A DNA stretch of 64,000 nucleotides, from positions 1 to 64,000 of the forward strand of contig NZ_CP075682.1 in the NCBI RefSeq assembly GCF_018603435.1, given 5' to 3'. Position 1 is the first letter of the stretch. Every line of letters begins with the position of its first letter. The DNA comes from Chryseobacterium sp. ZHDP1 (GTDB taxonomy: Bacteria; Bacteroidota; Bacteroidia; Flavobacteriales; Weeksellaceae). Position numbers and translations under genes: made by a program. Below, piece by piece: positions 1 to 8,812 of the stretch. Below the pieces are notes generated by a model, which did no database searches, was not told the origin of the DNA, and saw only the letters and a program-made list of their open reading frames with translations.

Positions 1-1455
1 ATGGATGAAAATTTAATGATGATATGGCAGAAGTGCCTTCAGTTCATGCGCGATAATCTCAACGCAGCTGAAGATAATTCTGATCTTAAAAAACTTGAAA
101 AATCTTTCGATTTGCTATTCGATAAGGTTCAGCCAATTTCATTGGTTGAGAATAATCTTACGCTTATGGTTCCGAGTGATTTTTACAAGGAATATATTGA
201 GGACAATTACCTGTCCCTGCTTTCTGCTGCCCTGAAAAAAAATATAGGAAAAGGAGTGAAATTATGGTATTCTGTAATGGAAAACAAACCTGCCGGTTTG
301 GAAAGACCGGTTACCATGAATATAAAAGGTAAATCTGTACCGACTCCGAAAGTGCAGGAAACGATGCCTCAGGGCTTTTCTGCCAATATCGTGAATCCGT
401 TTGTGGTTCCGGGAATCAGGAAGGTAAATATTGATTCCAACTTAAAATCAGACTTCTCTTTCGATAATTATGTAGAAGGAGAGAGCAACAAATTTGCAGC
501 AACAGTTGCAAGATCTATCGCTAAAAGACCGGGAGCAACAGCTTTTAACCCATTATTTTTATACGGAGGATACGGTGTTGGTAAAACACACTTAGGACAG
601 GCTGTAGGACTGGAAGTTAAAAATCAGTTTCCTGATAAAGTCGTTTTATATCTGTCTTCCGAAAAATTCATTCAGCAGTTTATTTCGGCGGCAAAAGCAC
701 ATAAACAGACCGAGTTTGCGAATTTCTACCAGATGGTTGATGTTTTAATCATCGATGATATTCAGTTCCTTTCCGGAAAATCTGCAACACAGGACAGCTT
801 CTTCCATATTTTCGATCATTTGCATCAGAACGGAAAGCAGATCATCCTTACTTCAGATAAAGCTCCTGCAGATATTCTGGATATTCAGGACAGGATTGTT
901 TCCCGATTCAAATGGGGACTTTCTGCAGAGATCAAATCTCCGGATATTTCAACAAGAAAACAGATCATCATTGATAAATTAAGCAGAGACGGCATCGTTC
1001 TTCCGGATGATATGCTTGATTTCCTTGCTGCGGAAGCAAAAACAAACGTAAGAGAGCTTATCGGAATCATCAATTCGGTTATTGCATACTCTACCATTTA
1101 TAAGCAGGATCTTAGCTTAACTTTACTGAAGGATACCATTAATAAAATTGCATCCAACCAGAAAAAAGTCATCAATATTCCTTATATTCAGGAAGTGGTT
1201 TGCGATTATTTCGGAATCAAAAAAGAGCAGCTTTTATCCAAAACTAGAAAAAGAGAAATTGCGCTTCCAAGACAATTGGCGATGTATTTTTCTAAAGAGT
1301 TGACCAATGCTACCTTTACCAAAATCGGGGAAGAAATGGGCGGAAAAGACCACTCTACAGTAATGTACGCTTGTGATACCATTAAAGATGTTTCCAAGAT
1401 CGACAAAGAGGTTAAAAAGTATGTGAAGGAATTGGGAGAAAGAATTAAACAGTAA
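1..1455 (+). CDS. dnaA: Chromosomal replication initiator protein DnaA
   Basis: DnaA binds DnaA boxes at oriC, oligomerises with ATP and opens the duplex for helicase loading. The 484-residue product has the full family layout: N-terminal interaction domain (about 1-90), linker, AAA+ domain with Walker A GGYGVGKT at 189-196 and Walker B LIIDD at 249-253, and a C-terminal helix-turn-helix with the signature GGKDHSTVMYACDTI near 447-461. Length is typical. The window starts exactly on its ATG, as is usual when a finished chromosome is rotated to dnaA, so its promoter and 5' flank are not visible. I saw no convincing cluster of DnaA boxes nearby, so oriC is not called. The phosphatase gene follows in the same direction after about 96 bp. 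Confidence 0.98.
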   Translation: MDENLMMIWQKCLQFMRDNLNAAEDNSDLKKLEKSFDLLFDKVQPISLVENNLTLMVPSDFYKEYIEDNYLSLLSAALKKNIGKGVKLWYSVMENKPAGLERPVTMNIKGKSVPTPKVQETMPQGFSANIVNPFVVPGIRKVNIDSNLKSDFSFDNYVEGESNKFAATVARSIAKRPGATAFNPLFLYGGYGVGKTHLGQAVGLEVKNQFPDKVVLYLSSEKFIQQFISAAKAHKQTEFANFYQMVDVLIIDDIQFLSGKSATQDSFFHIFDHLHQNGKQIILTSDKAPADILDIQDRIVSRFKWGLSAEIKSPDISTRKQIIIDKLSRDGIVLPDDMLDFLAAEAKTNVRELIGIINSVIAYSTIYKQDLSLTLLKDTINKIASNQKKVINIPYIQEVVCDYFGIKKEQLLSKTRKREIALPRQLAMYFSKELTNATFTKIGEEMGGKDHSTVMYACDTIKDVSKIDKEVKKYVKELGERIKQ

Positions 1456-1551
1456 GAAATAATTCAATTTAAATAAAGAAAATGGAGAATAATTTTATTC
1501 TTCATTTTTTATTTAGTTTTGTTACCTGAAACATTAAAACCTGAAACTGAG

Positions 1552-1995
1552 ATGAAAATATTAATGGTCTGTCTGGGAAACATTTGCAGAAGTCCTTTAG
1601 CAGAAGGGATCATGAAAGCAAAAGCTCCTGAAAATTTTGTAATAGATTCTGCCGGAACCATTTCCATGCACGAAGGAAATCATCCCGACAAAAGAGCCAT
1701 TAAAACCGCTTCAAACCACGGAATTGATATCTCGAAACAGAAATCCAGACCTATAACACACTCGGATTTTGAAACATTTGATAAAATCTACTGCATGGAT
1801 GTTGACGTTTTGGCTGATGTTATTTCCAAAGCTAAAAATGAAGAACAGCGAAAGAAAGTGTCTTTATTTCTTGAAGTTTTAGGCGATCATGAAAATGCTG
1901 AAGTTCCCGATCCGTATTGGGGAGATCTGAATGAATTTGAAGAGGTCTATCAGCTTTTAGATCGTGGTTGTGATGCTATGCTAAATAAAATTTAA
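1552..1995 (+). CDS. Low-molecular-weight protein-tyrosine phosphatase
   Basis: This small cytoplasmic phosphatase hydrolyses phosphotyrosine through a cysteinyl-phosphate intermediate. The P-loop CLGNICRS lies near the N-terminus (Cys then Arg of the C-X5-R-S motif), and the general-acid loop DPYWG is near residue 126. The reading frame is open from a TTG at 1519, but the family P-loop normally begins within about ten residues of the start. The ATG at 1552 gives a normal 147-residue protein, so I chose it. It follows dnaA and is 7 bp from the next gene, so genes 1552-3206 probably form one transcript. Its substrate cannot be told from sequence. Confidence 0.93.
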   Translation: MKILMVCLGNICRSPLAEGIMKAKAPENFVIDSAGTISMHEGNHPDKRAIKTASNHGIDISKQKSRPITHSDFETFDKIYCMDVDVLADVISKAKNEEQRKKVSLFLEVLGDHENAEVPDPYWGDLNEFEEVYQLLDRGCDAMLNKI

Positions 1996-2002
1996 AATAA
2001 AG

Positions 2003-2503
2003 ATGAAAAAATTTTTAATTCTTTTTCTTATTTGCGGCAGCTTTGCTTTCGCTCAGACAAAAGATGAAATCGCCATCCGTACCATAATGGATGATTTTAT
2101 GAACTGCATTAAAACCAGAGATGAGGCAAAATTTGTCTCGCTTTTTCAGGATCCGGTTCTCTGGACTGGAGTGTATACAGATCGTACTTACAAAAAAGTT
2201 GTGACAGAATATCCCGACGAAAAAATCTATTTTACAGATAATTACAAAGCCTTCATTAAAAGTTTTAAAGACGATAAATCGGAAGAAAAATTCTACAACG
2301 TAAAAATTATTCAGGACGGATCGATTGCTTCCGCTAATTTCGATTACAGTTTTTGGCATGACGGTAAAATGCTGAACTGGGGTAAAGAAATCTGGACTTT
2401 AATGAAAACCGACGGAAAATGGAAAATTACTTCCGTGTCTTTTTCCATGGATCTTACAAAATATTACCCACAACCTTCTTTAAAAGAAAGAACAAAAAAA
2501 TAA
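2003..2503 (+). CDS. Secreted NTF2/SnoaL-like protein
   Basis: The 166-residue product begins with a signal peptide (MKKFLILFLICGSFAFAQ), so it is probably periplasmic. The rest fits the NTF2-like alpha+beta barrel seen in SnoaL/DUF4440 proteins: an N-terminal helix pair (IRTIMDDFMNCIKTRDEAKF), then strands ending in WTLMKTDGKWKITSVSFS, a common NTF2-like C-terminal pattern. Such folds bind small ligands or act as catalytic scaffolds, and the sequence does not say which applies. It sits tightly between the phosphatase and the methyltransferase genes (7 bp and 4 bp gaps). The product at 24867-25379 has the same fold type. Confidence 0.75.
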   Translation: MKKFLILFLICGSFAFAQTKDEIAIRTIMDDFMNCIKTRDEAKFVSLFQDPVLWTGVYTDRTYKKVVTEYPDEKIYFTDNYKAFIKSFKDDKSEEKFYNVKIIQDGSIASANFDYSFWHDGKMLNWGKEIWTLMKTDGKWKITSVSFSMDLTKYYPQPSLKERTKK

Positions 2504-2507
2504 AATC

Positions 2508-3206
2508 ATGCTTTTTTTACTTCCTGCTTATCTTTCAGAAAATACCTCTATCACCCATTTTTCGCCGGTGATTAAAGAGTATATTATGCAGACCGATTAC
2601 TTCTTCGTAGAAAATGAAAAAACAGCCAGAAAAGTGGTTAAGTTTTTCGCTCCCGAAAAAAAACAGTCGGAGCTGAAACTTTTTTTGCTGGATAAATACA
2701 CAGAAAACGCAGATATTAAAGAAGCGCAGCAACTGATGTTAAAAGGTCAGGATTTCGGATTACTTTCTGAAGCGGGACTTCCATGCATTGCAGATCCTGG
2801 AAACCTTATGGTGAAATGGTGTCATGAGAAAAACATCCGTGTTATCCCGATTTCAGGACCTTCATCCATTATTCTGGCATTGATTTCCAGTGGCTTTAAC
2901 GGACAGGAATTCACCTTCAACGGCTATCTTCCGATTGATAAAAGTGAAAAGAAAAAGCAGATTCTTCAGCTCGAAAGCCTGGTTCAGAAGACAGGATATT
3001 CGCAGATTTTTATGGAAACGCCTTACAGAAATAACGCACTTTTTGAAGATCTGACGAAATTTTTATCGCCAAACACAAAATTGTGCATCGCCGCCAATAT
3101 CAACGATCCGGAGCATGAATTCATCAGAACAAAAACCATTAAAGAATGGCAGAAGCAAAAACCGGAACTCCATAAAATTCCGGCGGTGTTTGTTTTGGGA
3201 AAATAG
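2508..3206 (+). CDS. SAM-dependent methyltransferase of the tetrapyrrole methylase (RsmI-like) family
   Basis: The 232-residue product has hallmark loops of the tetrapyrrole-methylase superfamily: LLSEAGLPCIADPG (about 82-95) and PISGPSSIILALISSGF (about 112-128), both close to RsmI, which 2'-O-methylates C1402 of 16S rRNA. It is shorter than RsmI (about 280 residues) and lacks its usual Gly-rich opening, so it may be the shorter paralogue seen in Bacteroidetes with an untested target. It lies 4 bp after the SnoaL-like gene and is probably co-transcribed. Fold is secure; exact substrate is inferred. Confidence 0.85.
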   Translation: MLFLLPAYLSENTSITHFSPVIKEYIMQTDYFFVENEKTARKVVKFFAPEKKQSELKLFLLDKYTENADIKEAQQLMLKGQDFGLLSEAGLPCIADPGNLMVKWCHEKNIRVIPISGPSSIILALISSGFNGQEFTFNGYLPIDKSEKKKQILQLESLVQKTGYSQIFMETPYRNNALFEDLTKFLSPNTKLCIAANINDPEHEFIRTKTIKEWQKQKPELHKIPAVFVLGK

Positions 3207-3220
3207 AGAAGATTTATAAT

Positions 3221-3295
3221 CTCGCGCAGATTTTACTGATCATGCAGATTTTTTAGTATAAACTTAATCTGCTTAATTTGCAAAATCTGCGGGAG
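3221..3295. repeat. 75-bp palindromic intergenic element
   Basis: CTCGCGCAGATTTT at 3221-3234 is complementary, with one mismatch, to AAAATCTGCGGGAG at 3282-3295. A nested pair GCAGATT/AATCTGC lies inside. A transcript would fold into a long hairpin. It follows the methyltransferase stop and may act as its terminator or be a dispersed repeat. Confidence 0.7.
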
Positions 3296-3301
3296 TGATA
3301 A

Positions 3302-3481
3302 TTATAACTTATTGACGACTCTTTTAATTCCATCTAAAATATTCGTAGTATTAAAATTAATCAATAATCCGAGTCTTTTATCTGAAATTTTCAAATAAGT
3401 CTGCAATTGCTTGTAATGAATTTCTTCAAGATTTTTTACAGATTTTAAGTTTAAAAGCGGTAAGTATTTGTAAACTTTGCG
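3302..3481 (-). pseudogene. C-terminal remnant of a GxxExxY-type protein
   Basis: Reading the minus strand from 3481 down to a stop at 3302 gives about 59 residues with the conserved C-terminal half of GxxExxY proteins. Visible blocks include LNLKSVKNLEEIHYKQLQTY, LKISDKRLGLLINFN and DGIKRVVNKL. Intact members are about 125 residues and begin with a segment carrying the GxxExxY motif. Here an in-frame stop at 3482-3484 precedes the block, and I found no continuation in another frame across the AT-rich DNA up to 3620. This is therefore a 5'-truncated relic. The intact family resembles PD-(D/E)XK nucleases and has no settled role. Confidence 0.8.
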
Positions 3482-3620
3482 TTAAAATTTAGCACTAGAA
3501 TTATTAAGGATAAGTAAAAAGCTTTTAATAAATATTCAAAACAGATGAAGATAATTTATGAATTTATATTTTTAGCCTGATCACAAATGAAAGATTGAAT
3601 TTATTTTATATTTTTAATGA

Positions 3621-4688
3621 ATGAAAAAGAGTCTTTTAGCCATCATTTTTTTACCATTTCTGATGTTTGGTCAGGAAATTCCGAAACTTACCGATGAAAT
3701 GGCAGTGAGATTATCTGAAAAGCCGCTTCATTGTGTCAATCAGGAATATCCGAATAAAACAGCCCATATTATCAATAACGAAAAAGAAGTTACTTTAAGT
3801 CCTAAAGATCTTCATCCCAGTTTTTATGGCTGTTTCGATTGGCACAGCTCTGTTCACGGACATTGGATGCTGCTTCGGCTGCTGAAAACAAAACCCGGTC
3901 TTTCGGTGGCAAAAGACATTGAAAACATTCTCGACAATTCATTTAAAAAAGAAAATCTACAGACAGAAGCCGATTATTTCACCAAATATCAGCTAACCGG
4001 AACATTCGAAAGAACGTACGGATGGGCTTGGTTATTGAAATTAGACGAAGAACTGGCAACATGGAATCATCCCAAAGCAAAAATATGGCATGAGAATCTG
4101 AAACCTCTTACCGATAAAATTTTAGCTTCGTGGAAGACTTTTTTACCTAAACAAACTTATCCTAACAGAACGGGAGTTCATCCCAATACGGCTTTTGCAA
4201 TGGTTTTTGCACTCGATTGGGCAAGAGCGACCGGAGATAAAGATTTTGAAAATCAGCTCATTGAAAAGGCAAAATATTTTTATCTGAACAATACGAAAAC
4301 ACCCGCTTATCTTGAACCGGACGGATCGGATTTCTTTTCGCCAAGTCTCGAAATTGCAGATCTGATGCGACGCGTTTTACCCCAAAAAGAATTTGTCGTG
4401 TGGTTAAATAATTTCTATGAAAAACGAAGTCTGGAAAATATTGAAAAAATTCCGGTGGTGAGTGATCTTTCAGATTATCAGACTGTTCATTTGGTCGGTT
4501 TATCTTTTTCGAAGGCGTGGTGCATGAAAGGAATCGCTAAATCGCTTCCTGTAAATCATTCTTTGAAACAGAAATTTGAGAAAACAGCCAATGTATTTTT
4601 AAACAACGGATTGCCATTGCTTTTTCAGGGAAATTATGGGGGAGATCATTGGCTCGCAAGTTTTGCCGTTTATGCTCTTGAAGATTAA
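3621..4688 (+). CDS. DUF2891 family secreted protein
   Basis: The 355-residue product has an N-terminal signal peptide (MKKSLLAIIFLPFLMFGQ) and the conserved opening of DUF2891 proteins, with HPSFYGCFDWHSSVHGHWML near residues 68-87. Further His/Trp-rich blocks include ERTYGWAWLLKL and GNYGGDHWLASFAVYAL at the C-terminus. The spacing of helices suggests an alpha/alpha-barrel like those of some glycan-active enzymes, but no activity is known to me. It stands alone after a 414-bp non-coding stretch and faces the convergent DUF962 gene. Function is unknown. Confidence 0.85.
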   Translation: MKKSLLAIIFLPFLMFGQEIPKLTDEMAVRLSEKPLHCVNQEYPNKTAHIINNEKEVTLSPKDLHPSFYGCFDWHSSVHGHWMLLRLLKTKPGLSVAKDIENILDNSFKKENLQTEADYFTKYQLTGTFERTYGWAWLLKLDEELATWNHPKAKIWHENLKPLTDKILASWKTFLPKQTYPNRTGVHPNTAFAMVFALDWARATGDKDFENQLIEKAKYFYLNNTKTPAYLEPDGSDFFSPSLEIADLMRRVLPQKEFVVWLNNFYEKRSLENIEKIPVVSDLSDYQTVHLVGLSFSKAWCMKGIAKSLPVNHSLKQKFEKTANVFLNNGLPLLFQGNYGGDHWLASFAVYALED

Positions 4689-4791
4689 TCAGGTTAGAAG
4701 TTTGATGCCGGAAGAGGGAAGTTGTATAGCCTGAAAATCAACTTCCATCTTCAATCATCAATCATCAATCATCATTTACCAATCATTAAGA
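4689..4791. other. Short intergenic stretch with ATCATCA runs
   Basis: The gap between the convergent DUF2891 and DUF962 genes holds a run of near-tandem TCAATCATCA units at about 4750-4785. A similar string appears just before guaA (about 42325-42350). No clear terminator hairpin was seen. Confidence 0.4.
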
Positions 4792-5265
4792 TTAATATCT
4801 GATTCCCAGTTTTTTAAGAATAAAACTCAACAGCCAAATCGGTCCTACCAAAAGAAACTGTAAATCTTTCAGGAAAGAAGGTTTTTTGCCTTCAATCTTG
4901 TGTCCTACAAACTGAAAAATCCATGTTATTATAAAAACAGCGAGATAAACCATCCATGATTTTTCTTCAAAACGGATATTGATTCCGTAAGCGAAACTTT
5001 CCATTAAAATCATCACGAAAAACATAATCAGACCGATTAAAAAAGAAAGTCTGGTATAAAAAACAGTTACCAGAGCAATGGCTGCAAAACTTACATAGCT
5101 GATTTCGCCAATATATCTGAAGCCAATTGATTTTGAAGGAATGAAAGAAATAAATCCTAAAATCGTCCAGAAAATTAAAGGAACACAGATCCAGTGGATC
5201 AGCTTATTGGTCGAGTTTCTGTGGCTTTCGGCGTATTCTGCAAATAGCAAATCGATTTTTCTCAT
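4792..5265 (-). CDS. DUF962/Mpo1-like membrane protein
   Basis: The 157-residue product carries the DUF962 (Mpo1/YGL010w-like) N-terminal motif: FAEYAESHRNSTNKLIHWICVP, with the conserved H-x3-N and IHWICVP blocks. About four hydrophobic segments follow, including one before the conserved FQFVGHKIEGKKP (about 115-127). The yeast member Mpo1 is an Fe(II)-dependent dioxygenase acting on 2-hydroxy fatty acids, and the His residues of the motifs fit metal binding. Transfer of that activity to the bacterial protein is inference. It is divergent from the AraC gene (71 bp apart). Confidence 0.85.
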   Translation of the reverse strand: MRKIDLLFAEYAESHRNSTNKLIHWICVPLIFWTILGFISFIPSKSIGFRYIGEISYVSFAAIALVTVFYTRLSFLIGLIMFFVMILMESFAYGINIRFEEKSWMVYLAVFIITWIFQFVGHKIEGKKPSFLKDLQFLLVGPIWLLSFILKKLGIRY

Positions 5266-5300
5266 ATCTCTAATTTGGAAAACACTAAAATAATAAATTT

Positions 5301-5332
5301 TTGTGACCGCTCAAGAGATTGCTTTATATTTG
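5301..5332 (+). promoter_or_regulatory. Flavobacterial-type promoter of the AraC gene
   Basis: TTG at 5301-5303 and TATATTTG at 5325-5332 are separated by 21 nt, matching the Bacteroidetes TTG-N17-23-TAnnTTTG pattern. Only four bases separate the -7 box from the ATG at 5337, so the mRNA may be leaderless. Confidence 0.65.
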
Positions 5333-5336
5333 TACT

Positions 5337-6182
5337 ATGTCTGTCTTAGAAAAATTCGGAGTTGAAATTTTTACGCAACATAATATTTTCGAGAGAATTT
5401 CTGTCGATAAACCATTCCGTCCTGATAATCCTGCGTTTATCTTTGTGAAAACAGGAAGCATTAAGCTGAAACAGCACTTCCGCGATCTTGAGCTTTCTGC
5501 CAATATGTTTATGGTGACGGATCCTCAGACGGTGTACGAAATGATCTCCATCAGCGATGATTTTCAATCGAGAATGGTTTCGTACAAACGTGAATTTATT
5601 TCGGCTTTATCTTTGAAATTCAACAGATTAATTACGTACCGTTATTTCAGGCAGCAGATGAACATCGGTGTTCCTTTCGAACCGGATGAATTGGAAGTGG
5701 TCTGGAAAAGTGTTAATTTCCTCAAATACATTCTCGATTCTGAGACAGAAATGACCTACAAGAAAGAAATTGTTGAACATCTTTTTTCCGTTTTCTGTTA
5801 TCAGATGGCGGGAATTATTTCCAAGGAAGACAGCAATTCCATGAGTCAGATGTCCAGACAGGAAGAAATTGTTTTTATTTTCCTGAACGATCTTGCGCAA
5901 CACCACACCCATGAGCGAAGCGTAGAGTTCTATGCGCAGCGCCAGTCGATTACAACCAGACATCTTTCGGCGGTGGTGAAAGACATCACGGGAAAGTCGG
6001 CAAGCCAGATTATTTCACTGATTGTGATGAACGAAGCAAAAGTGCTGCTGAACTCATCAAATAAGCCTGTTTCGGAGATTTCCGGTATTCTCGGATTTAG
6101 CGATCCTTATTCTTTTTCGCACTTTTTTAAAAAGCATTTGGGCGAAAGTCCTTCCCAGTACAGAAATCAGTTCGAAAACTAA
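5337..6182 (+). CDS. AraC-family transcriptional regulator
   Basis: The 281-residue product has an N-terminal cupin-like sensing half (about 1-150) and a C-terminal AraC double helix-turn-helix, ending in SEISGILGFSDPYSFSHFFKKHLGESPSQYR, shown here as SEISGILGFSDPYSFSHFFK then KHLGESPSQYR. The frame is open from a TTG at 5319, but that codon lies inside the spacer and -7 region of the promoter, so the ATG at 5337 is preferred. It lies 89 bp upstream of the TolC-HlyD-MFS genes in the same direction and is the likely regulator of that efflux operon. The effector is unknown. Confidence 0.9.
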   Translation: MSVLEKFGVEIFTQHNIFERISVDKPFRPDNPAFIFVKTGSIKLKQHFRDLELSANMFMVTDPQTVYEMISISDDFQSRMVSYKREFISALSLKFNRLITYRYFRQQMNIGVPFEPDELEVVWKSVNFLKYILDSETEMTYKKEIVEHLFSVFCYQMAGIISKEDSNSMSQMSRQEEIVFIFLNDLAQHHTHERSVEFYAQRQSITTRHLSAVVKDITGKSASQIISLIVMNEAKVLLNSSNKPVSEISGILGFSDPYSFSHFFKKHLGESPSQYRNQFEN

Positions 6183-6271
6183 AATCTTACATCTGAACAT
6201 CTTTTTCCAATTCTTAAACATTTGTTTGAGTTTGTTGCTGCCGTACCTTTGTATCCGTAAAACAAGGTAAA

Positions 6272-7582
6272 ATGGTTAAGAACATAAAAACAGCGCTATC
6301 ACTCGTGATAGCCTTATTTCCTGCGCTTTTTTTTTCGCAGGAAATAAAACAGCTCACCGCAGACGAAGTTGCCGAACTCGCGGTGCAGAATCATCAGCAA
6401 CTGAAAGTTTCGGTACAGAATATCAACATTGCCAGACAGAATACGGAAGTGGTAAAACTACAGAAACTGCCGAACATTACGGCTTCTACCAGTCAGTTCT
6501 ACTTAGGCGATGCCGTTGCTATCGATAAAGATTTCTCAAATTCCACAAATGTTCCGATGCCACACTATGGAAGTTCGTATGCGGTTCAGGCAACCCAGCT
6601 TATTTTTAAAGGTGGATTGGTGAACAAGTCTATTGAAATGGCGGGACTTCGTGAGCAACTTTCTAAACTGGATCTGGAAAAGAACAAACAGGACGTAAAA
6701 CTTCTGGTCATTTCAAATTATCTGGATATTTATAAAATTTTAAATCAGGAAGCTGTTTTTCAGAACAATAAAAAACTGGCTCAGGAAAGACTGAAAAACA
6801 TTCAGAAATTTTATCAGCAGGGAATGGTGACGAGAAACGAGGTCATTCGAGGTGAACTGGCAATCAAAAATTTAGATCAGGGTGTTTTAACGTTAAAAAA
6901 CAATAAAAAAATTCTGAATTACAATTTAAGTATTGCTTTAGGATTACCCACTGATACGGAAATTGTTCCTGTAGAAAGTTTGCAGAACAAAGAATCGGGA
7001 ATTGGTATCGAATATTATGTAAATCTTGCTCATGACAGCAATCCTTTGCTGAAATCTGCGAAAACAAACATTGATGTTGCCGATAAAAATATTGAAATTA
7101 TTAAAACCGACAGAATGCCTACGATTTCAGGTTTCGGAGGATATTCTCTGCAAAGACCGATTACTACAAGAAATCCTGTTCTGGATATGTATTCCGGTGG
7201 TTGGCAAACGGGGATTTCATTAAGTTACAATATTGATAATCTTTTTAAAACCAAAGAAAAAGCGAAGCTGGGAGAACTGCAGAAAACGCAGGCAAATGAT
7301 GCGATGACTTTAACGCAGCAGAATATTGATATGGCTGTAAATGCGGCATATACCAAATATCAGGAATCTATTCAGCAGGCGGAAATTTTAAATGATGCTA
7401 AAAAATTAGCGGAAGAAAACTATAAAATTACGGAAGCTAAATATCTGAATCAGTTGGCGGTACAGGCAGAAATGATCGACGCGCAGAATCAAAAATTACA
7501 GTCGGAGCTTGATTATGCAAATGGAGAAATCAATGTGCTGTATCAGTATTACAATCTTTTAAAATCTACCGGAACACTTTAA
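6272..7582 (+). CDS. TolC-family outer membrane efflux protein
   Basis: The 436-residue product starts with a signal peptide (LVIALFPALFFSQE) and has the internal repeat of two long coiled-coil helical hairpins typical of TolC/OprM channels: EVAELAVQNHQQLKVSVQNI early and the matching YVNLAHDSNPLLKSAKTNI in the second half. It forms the outer-membrane exit duct of a tripartite pump. Its start is 89 bp after the AraC gene, and it is followed after 22 bp by the adaptor gene. This order (channel, adaptor, MFS pump) argues for an EmrAB-TolC-like exporter. Confidence 0.95.
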   Translation: MVKNIKTALSLVIALFPALFFSQEIKQLTADEVAELAVQNHQQLKVSVQNINIARQNTEVVKLQKLPNITASTSQFYLGDAVAIDKDFSNSTNVPMPHYGSSYAVQATQLIFKGGLVNKSIEMAGLREQLSKLDLEKNKQDVKLLVISNYLDIYKILNQEAVFQNNKKLAQERLKNIQKFYQQGMVTRNEVIRGELAIKNLDQGVLTLKNNKKILNYNLSIALGLPTDTEIVPVESLQNKESGIGIEYYVNLAHDSNPLLKSAKTNIDVADKNIEIIKTDRMPTISGFGGYSLQRPITTRNPVLDMYSGGWQTGISLSYNIDNLFKTKEKAKLGELQKTQANDAMTLTQQNIDMAVNAAYTKYQESIQQAEILNDAKKLAEENYKITEAKYLNQLAVQAEMIDAQNQKLQSELDYANGEINVLYQYYNLLKSTGTL

Positions 7583-7604
7583 TATTTAAAATTTGAAAAT
7601 CAAA

Positions 7605-8720
7605 ATGGAAAACAAGGAACAAAATACACAAAATACAACTCAGGCTCCTGCCAATTCAGGAGCTGCAGCCAATAAGAAAGAACGAAAGAAAAACAGAATC
7701 AAAGCTATCATTTCCAATATCTTGGTTTTTGCCGTGATTGGTTTCGGATTGTACTGGCTGATTGCGCAATATTTTCACATCGGTGATAAAACATACACGG
7801 AAGCGGCTCAGGTTGAGGAATTTATCAATCCTATCAACACAAGAGTTTCAGCTTATATCAAAGAAATAAAATTCATTGAGCATCAAAAGGTTAAAAAAGG
7901 AGATACACTTGTTGTATTGGATGACCGCGAAATTTTAACCCAGATCGGACAGGCGGAAGCAGCGTATCAGAATGCTTTGGCGCAAAGAGCGGCAACAAGT
8001 TCATCGGTGAATACGGTTTCCAATAACGTGAATGTGATGGAATCTAATATTGCGGGAGCAAAAGCAAGACTCTGGAATGCGGAGCAGAATTTAAACCGTT
8101 ACAAAAACCTTCTGGCTTCCGAGGCGGTGACGAGACAGCAGTACGATCAGGTAAAAACGGAGTACGATGCACAAAAAGCGGCGTATCAGACTTTAATCAA
8201 CCAGAAACAGTCGGCAAATCTTTCAACTGTAGAAGTGAAAAGCAAATTCGGGATCATTGATGCAGAAATTAAACGAGCAAAATCCGCATTAGATATGGCG
8301 AAAATTAATCTTTCGTACACGGTAATTACTGCACCTTATGACGGAGTGATGGGGAGAAGAACGATTTCTGAAGGACAGTTGATTCAGCCGGGACAACAGG
8401 TGGCAACGATTGTTTTGAACGGTCAGAAATGGGTGACTGCCAATTTTCTGGAAAGTCAGATGCCGAATGTAAAGACAGGAGAAAAAATGATGATGACAGC
8501 CGATGCATTGGGCGGACAACAATTTGAAGGAGTAGTTACAGCAATTTCTGCGGCTACAGGTTCAAGATATTCTAATATTCCAACGGATAATTCTACCGGA
8601 AATTTCATTAAAGTTCAGCAGAGAATTCCTGTAAGAATTGAGTTTACGCCTTCCAATAAAAAAGAAGACATCGAAAAGCTGAGTGCAGGAATGAATATGA
8701 ATATTGTGATTAAAAAATAA
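7605..8720 (+). CDS. HlyD/EmrA-type membrane fusion protein
   Basis: The 371-residue adaptor has a Lys-rich cytoplasmic tail, one transmembrane helix (about 37-58, ISNILVFAVIGFGLYWLIAQ), a biotinyl-lipoyl-like half motif (VSAYIKEIKFIEHQKVKKGD), a long coiled-coil hairpin (about 110-220) and the closing half motif LSYTVITAPYDGVMGRRTIS. This is the EmrA pattern for pairing with MFS pumps. The frame is open from a TTG at 7593, but the ATG at 7605 is the more likely start. It bridges the inner-membrane pump at 8813 to the TolC protein at 6272. Confidence 0.94.
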   Translation: MENKEQNTQNTTQAPANSGAAANKKERKKNRIKAIISNILVFAVIGFGLYWLIAQYFHIGDKTYTEAAQVEEFINPINTRVSAYIKEIKFIEHQKVKKGDTLVVLDDREILTQIGQAEAAYQNALAQRAATSSSVNTVSNNVNVMESNIAGAKARLWNAEQNLNRYKNLLASEAVTRQQYDQVKTEYDAQKAAYQTLINQKQSANLSTVEVKSKFGIIDAEIKRAKSALDMAKINLSYTVITAPYDGVMGRRTISEGQLIQPGQQVATIVLNGQKWVTANFLESQMPNVKTGEKMMMTADALGGQQFEGVVTAISAATGSRYSNIPTDNSTGNFIKVQQRIPVRIEFTPSNKKEDIEKLSAGMNMNIVIKK

Positions 8721-8812
8721 GGAGGGTAGAAAGAAGGATGAGGAAAACCGAGGTTAATGTATTTTAAATCATACATCTTCAGACTTTCAGCCTTCAAATC
8801 AAATTTTAAAAT

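Noticed and set aside
1519..1551. TTG start for the tyrosine phosphatase
   Set aside because: The ATG at 1552 puts the P-loop at the family's usual place; the extra 11 residues are not like the family.
1..5300. Origin of replication near dnaA
   Set aside because: No cluster of DnaA boxes or AT-rich unwinding region was convincing downstream of dnaA; the upstream side is outside the window.
5319..5336. TTG start for the AraC regulator
   Set aside because: It falls within the likely promoter (spacer and -7 box), so it cannot be inside the transcript.
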